Of a stretch of 64,000 nucleotides of DNA, positions 1-10,785 are shown one piece after another (positions within the stretch are counted from its first letter, which is position 1; each line of letters opens with the position of its first letter). Where the stretch lies: NCBI GenBank assembly GCA_038093515.1, contig JBBPSI010000042.1, positions 62,001-126,000 on the forward strand, written 5' to 3'. The notes below the pieces were generated by a model. The model saw only the letters and a program-made list of their open reading frames with translations. It was not told the origin of the DNA and made no database searches. The translations under genes and the position numbers were made by a program. Origin of the DNA: Butyriboletus loyo (Eukaryota > Basidiomycota > Agaricomycetes > Boletales > Boletaceae).

Positions 1-1994
1 GGGGGGCTGGGTAGCTGGCACGCGGATGATGTCCAGAGGAATTTGCAAGGTGGCATCCTCACGGAGAACGACAATAGTCTGCCCCCTGAATTCAGGAAGA
101 TTCAGGAAGCTCTGGCAAAGGAACGCTCATATAAGGCATGTACCTCGTGTGTTGCCACATTTTCCAGACGCTGATGCGGAATCGTTCCAGGAGAGTGATT
201 CGGAGAGACGAGATTTCCAAAATGCCAAACTCTACGAGACGGAGTTTAAGCGTATCTTTGCGTCTTGCGAAACTGAGCGTGAGGAAAGTACGGTGATCAA
301 TGATCGAGAATACGCAGCGTTCCATAGCGTTTTGCGAAGCTACAACGAGGACGTGCAGTTGATCAAGACCAGGAGCTCGTCGGCTCTCAAGGCCAGCAAC
401 TTCATTGTTCACTTCATTCAGCCTCCCTTCTTCTCCAACCACGATGATTCTCGCGGCTTCATGTTCCATCAGTAAGTAGTGATTCGTGTTCATATTTCTA
501 TATTACTAAACAATCTTCCAGGGAGAAATCGTGGGATTTTCCTATTTTCGTGAACACCATATCAGCGCAGAATGTCTGCAAGAAATTTACGCCCAGGAGT
601 GACTGGATGGTGATTTCTAAGCACATGATTCCATTCGTCATATCGGAAGTGATATCGCAAAAGCAGGAGTCCGACCGCTCTCGGATGCTTGTTCAGGCGA
701 CCGCTCTTGCTCGTGCTGGACAATTTCTTGTGCGATCTAGCTCGAAGCGACCCTTTTTCGTGGTGGCCATCTATGTCGATGCCAAAATGGTTGCGTCTCG
801 GTATATTGTAATGCAAACAGGCCGTGGCAACAGGGAAGATCCAAATAACCTCTACCATGATCAGGCGGTCGGTGTTCAGGATATTTCTGTATTGAGCTAC
901 TCACGGAAGCACACAGGTGTGCATTCATCGGAAAGACTTCGACCTCAGCAACGACGACGAAGAGGTAGATTTTTTGCGTGAAATGTACAATCTGGCAACA
1001 CAAATCACTGCATTGGCTGGCGACCTGGACCCGCGCAAGAAAGAGAGCCTGGGAACCATCAAGAATGTCGCGCAAAACGTCCTGTCGCTCAACTCGAAAC
1101 ATGTGAAAACAAAGACGCGCGGCAATACTGTCATGGACTCTATTGTGGAAGTAGGCGACGGGCCCGACGGCCCACAAGACGAGGATGATCAAGGTGTCTT
1201 TGAGGCCAAGGATATCCAAAATGTTTTGCACCAGATGAATTACACGATCGAATTCATCCCATGGGGGGTACGAACTCTTACTTTCAGCGGTACTCCGACT
1301 GACTCTAACTCATGTACCCCAGCATCCTAACCTTGCGGTGATCGTGAACAAGACCGGCGACAAGCACGGATACCTCAAGTTTGTACAACGAGAGAGGGAA
1401 GTCGACCTTCTACAATACCTCACCGAGATCGAGTCCCCGTCCAACCATACCATCTCTGGTGTTCGATTCTGGCCGGTGGAAGGAGGAACCGTGATATCCA
1501 TGCCTGTCGCTGGCGGCTGGCTAACGTCACTAGATAATCCTGGCGAGCAGCTATGGTCTGTGGCTGTACAGCTTGTGGAAGCAGTCGCATTCATGCACGA
1601 GCACAACGTCGCCCACATGGATCTGAAGCCGCAGAACATCATCATTCCCTCAGAAGGTGGACGGTTACTGATCATCGACTTCAGTGTGTCCATCCGCGTC
1701 CGCGGTCCGGATGTCAAATACACTGGGGTTGTCGGTACGGATGACTACATGGCCCCGGAAGTGAGCAGGGGACAGTACAAGCCGATGCTGGCCGACTTGT
1801 GGAGCTGTGGAAGAACGTTGGAAGTATTGTGTTCATGCTGTGATTCCTCGGCGGATCGCACGACGCTGCTCGAGATAGCTAGGCGACTTAGGGATCGCGA
1901 TCCGGAGGCGCGGCCGAAGATGTCTACGGTGTTGCAGTGGATGGCTCCTGCATATCGAGGAAAGGACAGTGTTGCGGCTGCGTCGTTAGGGTAA
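1..1994 (+). CDS. Protein kinase-like protein, 5' end probably outside the window
   Basis: Four exons can be followed: up to about 471, 522 to about 867, 917-1267 and 1323-1994. The C-terminal part is a eukaryotic protein kinase domain: catalytic loop HMDLKPQN (HRD with R replaced by M), metal-binding DFS in place of DFG, then an APE motif and the helical C-lobe. The glycine loop is not obvious. About 300 residues precede it, with a block (MVISKHMIPFVISEVISQ) that I associate with the N-terminal region of many Agaricomycete kinase-like proteins; that link is from memory. The catalytic Asp and the DFx Asp are kept, so activity is possible. A GTAAGT overlaps the TAA at the end, so a short extra exon may follow. 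The start codon is not assured because the frame is open to the window edge. Substrate unknown. Confidence 0.75.
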
Positions 1995-2824
1995 GTCAAT
2001 TTTGTCTGACCGTGTTATGTGCTTAGAGTCGATTCCAGGTGTTTTCCGACAGTCTCTCCCCTCTGTGCTTGAATGATTTTATCCTCGCGGTCACACGCTA
2101 AAGTGCGGCGTTCCCTGCAACATTGGCTACACCCTTTTGCCATCACTGTTGGTATCATTTGTTTTGAAAGCGCGTGTTTGTCAAGTAACATTCAGTTGTA
2201 TCAGTAGTGTATCGTTCGCTGTGCGAATGCAATAATGTAACTTGTCCCATGACCTGGGAGTCATGGTATCATTCCCCAAAATTGAATTCGCCCCGGGCCA
2301 GCAGTGCGGAAGTTCAAGAGCCTTCAAGGAAGCGATCCATACTCCACCCGTCCGAACGCTACATATGTGGATCCCTTGCGCGGTGTAGGCCACTGGCACT
2401 GTCCAAAGGTTCCTCTCAGGCCCAGGATTCACACAGAACTCGAACGCTTTGCAGAATACAATACTTGCCGTTTTGATCATTATGCGGCATTCTGACCGAA
2501 GTTCCGAGACGAAACCTACTACCCTCTCCTGGAGGTGCGAGGAAGCAGGACGTGCCAGTGGTGCGTCAGTCCTTGACTCTTGAGGACCAGCTGTTGCATG
2601 CCAGTGTACGATGGAAGCAGAACACGGTATAGAGAAGGTTGGTTGGAGGGTTGGAGGGCGCGGAAGAACACGCACAATCTGGAAGCGGAACAGAGGCGAA
2701 TGACTGGACTCACAGGAACCCAAGTTCTGGAGGCAGAACACAGTACGAGGTGAGGCAACTCCTTGTTTCGAACGCAATCGCAGTAGACAAAGTGGACACG
2801 ACGAGTACAGCATCACGTCAAAGT
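1995..2824. other. Intergenic region between convergent genes
   Basis: About 830 bp separate the kinase stop from the CSE1 stop. Open frames on either strand here (for example minus 2181-2816) have no recognisable domain and no convincing splice structure. I see only shared 3' flanking sequence. Confidence 0.5.
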
Positions 2825-5800
2825 CTATATGACCAGATACCCCTCCCTCACCAACCCCTCCAAAAACGCACGCACAACATCATCCTCACAAGCACCCAAG
2901 CACCCAACCAACGTCTCCTTTCCCAACACCACCGTCGCCCCCGTCGCCCCCGCACCACCACCCAGTGCCCGCCCCAAAACGGCTCTCACGTCACCCACAT
3001 ATGCCACCGGATCAACAGGTCCACTCTCCGACGCCGCCAACCTCGAATACGCAGCTTGATACCCTGCCGTCTGTTCCTCGTAGTCAATCTCCGTCAATCC
3101 CGTCCCTCCAGTCGACTCCACATCTTTCGAGGCGAGGTATTGCGGCTCGCTAAACAATTTAACGAGCGCCGTAAACACCACTGGCCTGTGTAAAAGGCGT
3201 GAGCGAAACGATAATCAAGGTAAGCGGACGCGGGCGAAGGGCAGACACACCAGCTTCGCGACGCAGGCTCCGAGACCATCACCCGACTCTCCGTCAACAT
3301 TCGTGTTAACCCCACCGCGACCACCTTCCGATCCTTGTGTGGCATCTTTGGTACCTGCGGTATCACGAACCCCGTCAAAATCTGCGACCACAACCTAGCG
3401 ATGTCGTTAGCACTCCGCACCCATCCTAAAACGAGAGGTACGCACTGCGGTTGAATCCCTTCCACCGTCGAAATCACATAATCAGGTCCCATCCCTGCCA
3501 CGTCGATCGCCATCATGAACAAGAGGAAATACGTGAAATGATACACGTATTTGTCCGTCCTGCTCGTCTGCATCCTTGTCAACAACGTCATCACGAGTGG
3601 GCGCATGTATTGCTTCAACTGGGTCCTGTCCAAGGCGTCAGCCCGACCCACCTCATCTGTATGCGACTCACGGATCCACGTCCCGCACCACACCCTCCAA
3701 CAACTCAAATCCCCACCCGTCATTTATCTTGCTCGGAACCAACCGCTGCTGCACGATCGCCAACACCCGCTCCACCTGACCCGCTCTCGTCATCTCTTGC
3801 GCATCCCGCGCCAAAAATGCCCGTAACAATTTTACGAGACCCGGAATGCTCCCTTTTTGTTGCCAACAGGTGGGGGTGAGCAAAAAGGGTAATAGGGAGC
3901 GGTATTCGGTCGGAACGCCGGTGGTGTGCAATGCAAGCATTTGAGCAAGGATTTGAAAGACGTAAGGGACGTATTCTGAACCAGGCCATGGGTGAGGATG
4001 GGAATGGAAATAGCGAGAGCACACGTACGATCGATATCTTGTTGCAAAATGAACGTGAACGGGCCAAACAAGGCCTGCTCAAATGCCGACAAGGTCGATG
4101 GCGTGCCGTGCGCGATGAACCTGTCCGCGCGTCAGTGTCGTCGTTGACGTGTCATCCTCGAACGTACCGCAGCAGCGCCGAGATGCTCTCGAAAATATAC
4201 TGATCAAAGTTGGGATTACTTGGATTCTTGGAGATGGTGCCGAGGATGCTGACGAACCGCTGGAGCACTTGTTGATAAACGGGCGTCAGCGTCTGACGTG
4301 CCGTTACGATCACGCGCATTGCACCTAGTCCAAGTGTCGTCGTGAGCAACGGAACGAATACGGGCAGGGGGCGAGCATACATTTCATGAGATGGTCATTC
4401 TCGGCGATTTTCTCAGGTGTACCCGCGCCTTCGATCTTGGTGAGCACTGCGTTCAACAGGTCGGCTGCGAAGTCGTGTACGTCTGCTTGTGTGAACCTAC
4501 GAGGGAGGGGAGGCGTGAGTATGTGCGTTGAAAGAGAGCGACGGCCACCGACAGCAACTGCGTCCCCCTTTTGATAAACAAGATCCGGTCGATGGTGATG
4601 GCGGCATAAGTGTATGCAACGTAATTTTCCGACGTGAGGTGTTTGATCAGGAGCGGTAATACAGCGAGCAACTGCTCTTTCGTCAGCTGTGCGCATCGTC
4701 CATCATCAATTGTTGGGTATGCGACGAAACACCAGATGTCCACCCACCTGATTACGGAAGGTCAAGAGGAATCGGATGGCGTCGACTTGGAGAATCGGAT
4801 GGACCGTCCCCTGCGCGGCTTGTAAATCCTGGAACACATGGTCCGAAAAAAACTTGACTACGTCCACTTGGGCATTTATGGACGTCACGCCGTGCTACCA
4901 CATACGTCAACGATCCAAACGGCACCCGTGCAAAGAGGAGAGACTCACCTGTGTCGTCGAAGCCTCGGCCGCGATCGCACCCAACAAATACACCGCCGAA
5001 TCCTTGGCCCTCCAATTCGCCTCCCTGTCCCGACTGTACTCCTCCAACCCCGTCCGAATCCATGTCCCCACAATCTCTGTCGTCTCTGTTCGATAACCAC
5101 TCCCCACGAGCGCCTGCAACACGTCTGCTGCTGCCTGTCTCCGTGTGCTCGCCTCCCCGCCCGCGCCACCTATGCCTACACTAGCACCACCTACGCCCCC
5201 GCCAGAGGGGAGATCGAGCCGGATGAATTCGAGAGGGTCGTCTTCGAATTGCTCGATGTCGTGTGTGCGGAGGGAGACGTTGGGTACGACAACGCCTTGT
5301 ACGAGCGAGGAGATGACGTCACGCGAGGAAAAGAGTGATTTGTAGTACCCTGAACGGATCGCGGTCGAGATGAATCGGAGTGCCTGCGAGACGAGCTGTG
5401 TGCCCAAACGGGTGCGTCAGAGTTGGACGACGCGAGAGACTGGGTATGAGACGTACGTTGTCATCGGCGACGTTGGGGAGGTTGTTGGATCCGACGAGTC
5501 GCCAGACGGTTTGGACAAAGTGTTCGATGGCGGGCGACTTGGCGAGCTGATCTGGGTAGAGTTTGATGTAGAGCTGATCGCCGATCTCAGCACGCGTGCA
5601 TCGCACAGCACGACACCACGAACCTCTGTGATTTCGAAAATGACAGTCTTGAGACGGGCTGGAAAGGACGGGCTGAGATCATCGGGCTGAAAGGCGCGTT
5701 AGATTGCGATCGCGTACGTTGAAGAAACGCGACACGCACGTCTTTACGCAGCTCTGGTGGATCCCACGTCAAAAAGCGCTGAAACCACCCCGTCGAGGGC

Positions 5801-6582
5801 GCAAAAAACTCGTCATGCGCGTCCTCGATGGCGGGTGGCAAATCATGACACGTAAAATCATAAAAGATTTCGGCTAACAAGATCTGCGCCTGCGCGACGA
5901 CATCGAGGTTTTGTGGCGGGGTGCCCAATAGGAGCGTCGCAGATCGGCGAAAGAGCTCAAGAAAGGGGGTGATGAAGCGATCGAGGACGAGATTGATCTC
6001 GGTGTAGAGTTCGTCCGATCGTACCTGGGAGCGCCAGTGGCGGAAGATGGAGTGTGCTGTTTCGAGAACGCCGAGATTGATGTTGTATTCGGTGGGGGAG
6101 AGGGAGAGGACGAGTTGCTGGGGAAAGGGTCAGATGGGGGCGATCGGGATGGATAGGACGCACGTCGATAAGATCGGGCCATTTTGAGGGAAAGTCGAGT
6201 TCTGCAATGAGGGCGACAGACTCTGCGACCTGTGTGCGTATGCTCTTGTCTGCGGGATGTGAGAGGGCGATCATAGCGGAGACGAGCTGGGTCCGGAGGG
6301 TGGCCTTGTCTTGCTCGGGGAGGGGCGCGACGTCCTGCGCGGGTCAGCGACGAGACGTGGATGGATCAGGTGACGCACCTCCTCCCATCTGAGTTTCGCG
6401 ATGTTTTTGAGGTAGATGCCACCGGCGAGACGGACGGCGCGGTCGGGCGCGCTGTCGAGGATGAGGGCGAGAAGATGTGGCAGAAATCCGGGCTGGGCTG
6501 TGAGTTGATTGAGCTGTTGCTCTGCTTTTTTTCTGGATGTGGGCTGGAGAGAGGCACTGAGCAGCGAGGCGACGTCGGACAT
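2825..6582 (-). CDS. CSE1: Importin-alpha re-exporter Cse1/CAS (exportin-2)
   Basis: Karyopherin of the importin-beta superfamily that, with RanGTP, returns importin-alpha from nucleus to cytoplasm. The start ATG at 6582 opens the CSE1 N-terminus (MSDVASLLSASLQPTSRKKA), followed by the importin-beta N-terminal signature AGGIYLKNIAKLRW. Further down are the conserved ELDFPSKWPDLID block, AQAQILLAEIFYDFTCHDLP, and the C-terminal region with FTALVKLFSEPQYLASKD. The gene is cut by many introns of about 50-60 nt. The genomic length (3.76 kb) fits a protein of roughly 960-980 residues, the usual family size. It starts only 75 bp downstream of the stop of the next gene on the same strand, so its promoter must be very short or overlap that gene's 3' end. 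Individual exon borders were not all resolved. Confidence 0.93.
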
Positions 6583-6657
6583 GATTGATCTCTTTCAACG
6601 CGCCCCTCCCCCACTCTACAACTTGAACGCGTCGCTTTGTTTGTCACTAATTATGTA

Positions 6658-8094
6658 CTACCACCCAATCTCACGCAGCACCGTCTCCGAATCTCGCAAC
6701 TTGAACTCTTTCCTCCCCACCGGCTCATCCGTCGACTCTGTGCTCAGCCGCTGCCCTCCTCCTCCCCTTTCCTCCTGTCGTTCGCGCTCGCGCTCCTTCT
6801 CGCGCAAACGGTAACGTGCATGCTCGCTCGCATCCGACAGACGCAATTTCAAGCCCAGCAACGTCCCCAGCGGTTCTCCTTCTGTACCCTTTGACTGCTC
6901 CATAGAGGATGCGCTCGCAGACGGTGTGACCGGGTCTACATTCCCACTCCTAGGATCAGGATCAACGAATGGGGAGCTGGACGGCTGGTCCTCAGCTACA
7001 GCGCGGAGCAGATGCGGGACCATATCTGTGTCCGCGGTCGTCACGGTGGAAAACGTGTCTCTCACCGTCCGACCCGGGTAGAAGCTGGTTCTGGAGCGGG
7101 TGCCAGAGACACGCGCAGAAGGGGTGGGTGGTGTGTAGAGAGAGGTGGTCGTTGCGCTCGAGGGACGGTAGGCGTGGGCGTACGAGCGTGCAGTGTGGAT
7201 CAGGTGCGCGGTCGTGGGTCGTGTGGGGGACTCGGCGGCGCGGGTGACCCCAAAGGTGGAAGATAGAAGGCGGGAGAGACGCGCTGGATCTAGAGAGGGC
7301 AATGTGAGTGGTTCTGTAGACGGGGTGGGGGAGAGCGAGGAGGACTCGGAGGAGAGGGAGGGTGAGGGAGAGAACGGAGAGATGTACACCGGCGACGGCA
7401 CGCGCACGGGCGGGACAACCACCACGGAACCCAAGATCGAGTTGGGATCCCCGTTATCAAACTCGAGACGGGATCCAAACTCGGTGTCGGTCGGGGTACA
7501 CACCGGCGTGGTCACGGGGACGAGCTTCCGTCGCGGAATGGTATACCGACTCAACTCGAGGTCCTGCGAGAGCGGGGATTCCGGCGACCCGAGCACAGGG
7601 AGGATAGGCGAGACCCAGGACTCGTCAGAGAGACGCTTCTTGGACCCGGTGGACCTAGGTCGGAATCGGAACACGGTGAATCTGGGTTTGGGAGGATCTC
7701 TGAAGGGATCTGTGGCGAAACGACGACGACGGATAACGTAGCGGGTGGTGAAGAAAAAGGCGACAAGGGCGATCAAGATACCGAACGCAGTGCCCACAAT
7801 GGCCGGAGTCTGGGACCGATGGGACACGGGCAAGGTCGCGTGGGGGTGCTGAGAAGGGGACGGATGGGGGGTCGGCGGGTGCTCGTATGGTGCTCGTACG
7901 ACCCCAGAGGGTGAGTCTAGGACATGGACTGGGGTGGTCGACACGACCATGTGCTGGACGGGTTGCGGTGACTCCGAGTCCGACCAACACCCATCGTCGT
8001 CACCATCATTATCGTCGTCGTCGTCGGCAAGAGGCATCCCCACCGAGTAAATGACAAACCAAACGAATGTAATAAACGAGTGTAGTCGAGACAT
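6658..8094 (-). CDS. Uncharacterised single-pass membrane protein
   Basis: An intron-free frame of about 478 residues. The ATG at 8094 is preferred over upstream in-frame starts because it places a hydrophobic signal peptide (SFITFVWFVIYSVGMPLA) at the N-terminus. A short acidic Asp-rich segment and a Pro/Thr/Ser-rich ectodomain follow. One transmembrane helix (about residues 105-125, AIVGTAFGILIALVAFFFTT) ends in a basic stop-transfer patch (RYVIRRRRF). The remaining 350 or so residues are Ser/Pro/Thr-rich and probably cytosolic, with a charged Arg/Glu segment near the end. The layout resembles fungal mucin-like or Mid2/Wsc-type surface proteins, but no cysteine-rich sensor domain is seen, so I do not assign a function. 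The gene diverges from CDC20 across about 160 bp. Confidence 0.7.
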   Translation of the reverse strand: MSRLHSFITFVWFVIYSVGMPLADDDDDNDGDDDGCWSDSESPQPVQHMVVSTTPVHVLDSPSGVVRAPYEHPPTPHPSPSQHPHATLPVSHRSQTPAIVGTAFGILIALVAFFFTTRYVIRRRRFATDPFRDPPKPRFTVFRFRPRSTGSKKRLSDESWVSPILPVLGSPESPLSQDLELSRYTIPRRKLVPVTTPVCTPTDTEFGSRLEFDNGDPNSILGSVVVVPPVRVPSPVYISPFSPSPSLSSESSSLSPTPSTEPLTLPSLDPARLSRLLSSTFGVTRAAESPTRPTTAHLIHTARSYAHAYRPSSATTTSLYTPPTPSARVSGTRSRTSFYPGRTVRDTFSTVTTADTDMVPHLLRAVAEDQPSSSPFVDPDPRSGNVDPVTPSASASSMEQSKGTEGEPLGTLLGLKLRLSDASEHARYRLREKERERERQEERGGGGQRLSTESTDEPVGRKEFKLRDSETVLREIGW

Positions 8095-8257
8095 TGTCCT
8101 GTCTTCCCCCTCTCTCATCCCTCGTCCTTATCAATGGCCCGGAGGCTGACCTTGACCGCGTACTGCGCACGTGACTGATCACATGATCAACTCATGGTGG
8201 CCGCGTTGGTACTGGTTCGAAAAAAAACGCGTCGAGGTTTCTTGTTCTTCTGCGACG
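8095..8257. promoter_or_regulatory. Short divergent promoter with a CACGTG site
   Basis: This 163-bp gap lies between two divergently transcribed genes. It holds the palindrome CACGTG at 8168-8173, directly followed by an imperfect palindrome around TGATCA (8176-8189). CACGTG is the classical bHLH (E-box/Cbf1-type) site. Binding is inferred only. Confidence 0.4.
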
Positions 8258-10030
8258 ATGAACCATCCAAAGACACCCTCGCGTTTTCGTTCTCGCAGCG
8301 ATGCCAAAACGCCCCTCACGCCGTCCATCGTCTCCCAGTTCAACGCAGTCTCGCTCGGATCCCCCAAAAAACGTGCACATCCCGCAGATGTCTCTAATCC
8401 GTTCCTCGTTCGTTCTCGTCCTGCTTCCCCCGTGAAACGCACAGCTTCTGCTGCTGCACCCGCTCCAACTTCCTCCAATACAGGTGTAATCAGAAAAGGC
8501 GGTGTCGAATCCCGTCTCGATGTTGTCTCGCATGACTACCATCCACCACGTCCAGAACTCAAACGATCCCGCTCCACGCCTTCCACCCGGGAGCGTACCC
8601 TCTCTCATACTTCTGCTCACCCTGATCGCTTTATCACCGCCCGCGAAGATGCCGCCCTCCCCTCGTCCCTCTCCTCTGGTGCAACCGCTGCTACTGCCAA
8701 CGCGTCCACCTCGTCACCAGGCCATACTGCTCGTCTCGCCAACGCCACCGGGGTCCCCCTTAACAAACGCGTCCTCGCCTACCACGAACCACCCCCTGCC
8801 TCCTCTTCTTCCACCTTCCTCTCCGCCCAGCGCACGCTCGCACGCCCCCTCTACGCCCGCGATGCCCTCCCCTCCTCCAACGGAACCACCTCTTCCAAGT
8901 CCCGACGCGTACCCACTACCCCCGAACGCGTTCTTGATGCACCAGGTATGGTCGATGACTTTTACCTCAACCTCGTTTCGTGGAGCGCACTCAATGTTGT
9001 CGGCGTCGCACTTGGCGAAAGCACCTACCTCTGGGCAGCCGCCACAGGGGTCGTCGCTCACCTCGGGGACGCCCCCGATGATACGTATGTCGCTAGCGTC
9101 GATTTCAGCGGGGACGGGGCCTACCTCGGGATTGGCCTCGGCACGGGTGCAATCGAGCTCTGGGATGTCGCCTCGTCCCAAAAGCTGCGCACGATGGCAC
9201 CGAGCTCGGACGCGAGCAGTGCAGGCCAGGTGGCGAGTCTGAGCTGGTTCAACCATATATTGACTTCGGGCCATTCGAACGGCTCGATCGTCCATCATGA
9301 CGTCCGGGTGCCACGGCATGTCGTCGCGACACTGCAGGGACACACGGGGGAGGTGTGTGGGCTGCGCTGGAGCCCTGGCGGCGAAGTCCTCGCGAGTGGT
9401 GGCAACGATAACGTCGTCAACCTCTGGGACGGCCGCGGCGGGGACCTGTCCGGTGCCACACGAGGCGCACCCAAGTGGACGAAACGCAACCATACGGCGG
9501 CAGTCAAGGCTCTCGCGTTCTCCCCGTGGTCACCGCTCCTCGCGAGCGGAGGCGGGACGTCGGACACGTGTATACATATTTGGAATATGAACACGGGGGC
9601 GAGGTTGCATACGTATCATACCGGAGCGCAGGTGACGGGTGTGCATTGGAGTGTGGATCGAAAGGAGTTGGTGAGTACGCATGGATTTCCGGGGAATGGG
9701 GTCGTTGGGTGGGGGTATCCCCCTTCTTCCTCATCCGGGTCCGGTACGGGGTCAGGCTCTGGGGTAGCGGCAGCGGCAGGTACTTCTGGATCACGCGGGA
9801 CAACCCCCATACCGACGCCCTCGCCCAAACTATTCGAGATCCGCGACGCTCACGACTCGCGCGTCCTCTTTTCGGCACTCTCGCCAAATGGGGAGGTGCT
9901 GGTGACCGGCGCTGGGGACGAGAACCTCAAGTTTTGGCGAATTTGGGATGTGAGGGATGTCAAGGGGAAGAAGAAGACGGTGGGAAAGAAGGAGGAAGGG
10001 GGTGCGAGGGGGATTTTGGGGATTCGGTGA
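8258..10030 (+). CDS. CDC20: Cdc20/Slp1/Fizzy activator of the anaphase-promoting complex
   Basis: WD-repeat adaptor that brings substrates to the APC/C at the metaphase-anaphase transition and is the target of the spindle checkpoint. An intron-free frame of 590 residues from the ATG at 8258. The 29 extra in-frame residues upstream begin at a non-ATG codon. Conserved marks are a C-box-like DRFITAR near residue 122, the RVLAYHEPPP segment, the fungal Cdc20 block TPERVLDAPGMVDDFYLNL that opens the propeller, seven WD blades (for example SLSWFNHILTSGHSNGSIVHH), and the C-terminal Ile-Arg tail that docks on the APC/C. The C-box has Thr where Pro is usual. A low-complexity Gly/Ser insert sits between late blades (near 9720-9800). 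Lack of introns is unusual next to its neighbours. Confidence 0.92.
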   Translation: MNHPKTPSRFRSRSDAKTPLTPSIVSQFNAVSLGSPKKRAHPADVSNPFLVRSRPASPVKRTASAAAPAPTSSNTGVIRKGGVESRLDVVSHDYHPPRPELKRSRSTPSTRERTLSHTSAHPDRFITAREDAALPSSLSSGATAATANASTSSPGHTARLANATGVPLNKRVLAYHEPPPASSSSTFLSAQRTLARPLYARDALPSSNGTTSSKSRRVPTTPERVLDAPGMVDDFYLNLVSWSALNVVGVALGESTYLWAAATGVVAHLGDAPDDTYVASVDFSGDGAYLGIGLGTGAIELWDVASSQKLRTMAPSSDASSAGQVASLSWFNHILTSGHSNGSIVHHDVRVPRHVVATLQGHTGEVCGLRWSPGGEVLASGGNDNVVNLWDGRGGDLSGATRGAPKWTKRNHTAAVKALAFSPWSPLLASGGGTSDTCIHIWNMNTGARLHTYHTGAQVTGVHWSVDRKELVSTHGFPGNGVVGWGYPPSSSSGSGTGSGSGVAAAAGTSGSRGTTPIPTPSPKLFEIRDAHDSRVLFSALSPNGEVLVTGAGDENLKFWRIWDVRDVKGKKKTVGKKEEGGARGILGIR

Positions 10031-10785
10031 GTTGGGAGGGACGTGTGGAGTGCTTTCAGTGCCGTCGCAACGTATATCCTGGCCCTTACCTAGCTGGCTA
10101 GGGAGGGTGGTTAGCTGGTCAAATGTTTTGTCGTATTGTTCGAGTTTGACTATACTCTAGGGTGTTGTGGATGACCTTTGTCACAAAGATTCCAGGATAT
10201 GGATCTTTTGCATGGCTCGTCGATCAGAGAATCAAGGACGTGAATCAATTGTTCCGTGTTTCAAGGATGGACAAAGGGGGAGAGAACTGACTTGATTCTC
10301 ACTAGAAGCCTTCTTATTGCTGTGATGCTCATCGTTCGGCCGACTAGGCATCCGTGCGAGGACAGCACATCAACAGGCTGTTGGCTCGACTAACAGGCAG
10401 ACCGGTATAAAAAAATACTGTGATACACAAGCTGACCGCAATCAACCTGAATACATGATAATGATTTGGATAGCGTAGCCACACAATCAGGACTGGGTAG
10501 ATCTCTCGTAGAATTGTCGTAGCAAGGGAGGCGTCGCCACCCAGCTAAGATTTATGATGTCTGCTGTAGGTTGCGAGGGTTGACGTAAAGTTAAACCACA
10601 GAAGACCACAGTGATAGCATCTGCAAAACAGATTCTTCGTCGTGTCTGTAAGAAACAAGAAACCCCACGGGCCTACATGGCCTGAACGATCGGCGTACTA
10701 CCTTTTTCCTGCGCCGTGCGAAGGCTAGCAAAAGTGACCGGACGGTCAGCGCATGAACGATGTAAAGACTCGAACGCGTCGAGAC
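10031..10785. other. Intergenic region between convergent genes
   Basis: About 755 bp of 3' flanking sequence between CDC20 and the AP-1 mu gene. The sequence is more AT-rich than the flanking exons. I see no gene, RNA or repeat in it. Confidence 0.5.

Noticed and set aside
2181..2816. 211-codon minus-strand open frame downstream of the kinase
   Set aside because: No recognisable motif, no homology-like conserved blocks, and several competing frames of similar quality.
7012..7741. Plus-strand open frames over the membrane protein gene
   Set aside because: They are Gly/Arg-rich shadows of a Ser/Pro/Thr-rich minus-strand coding region.
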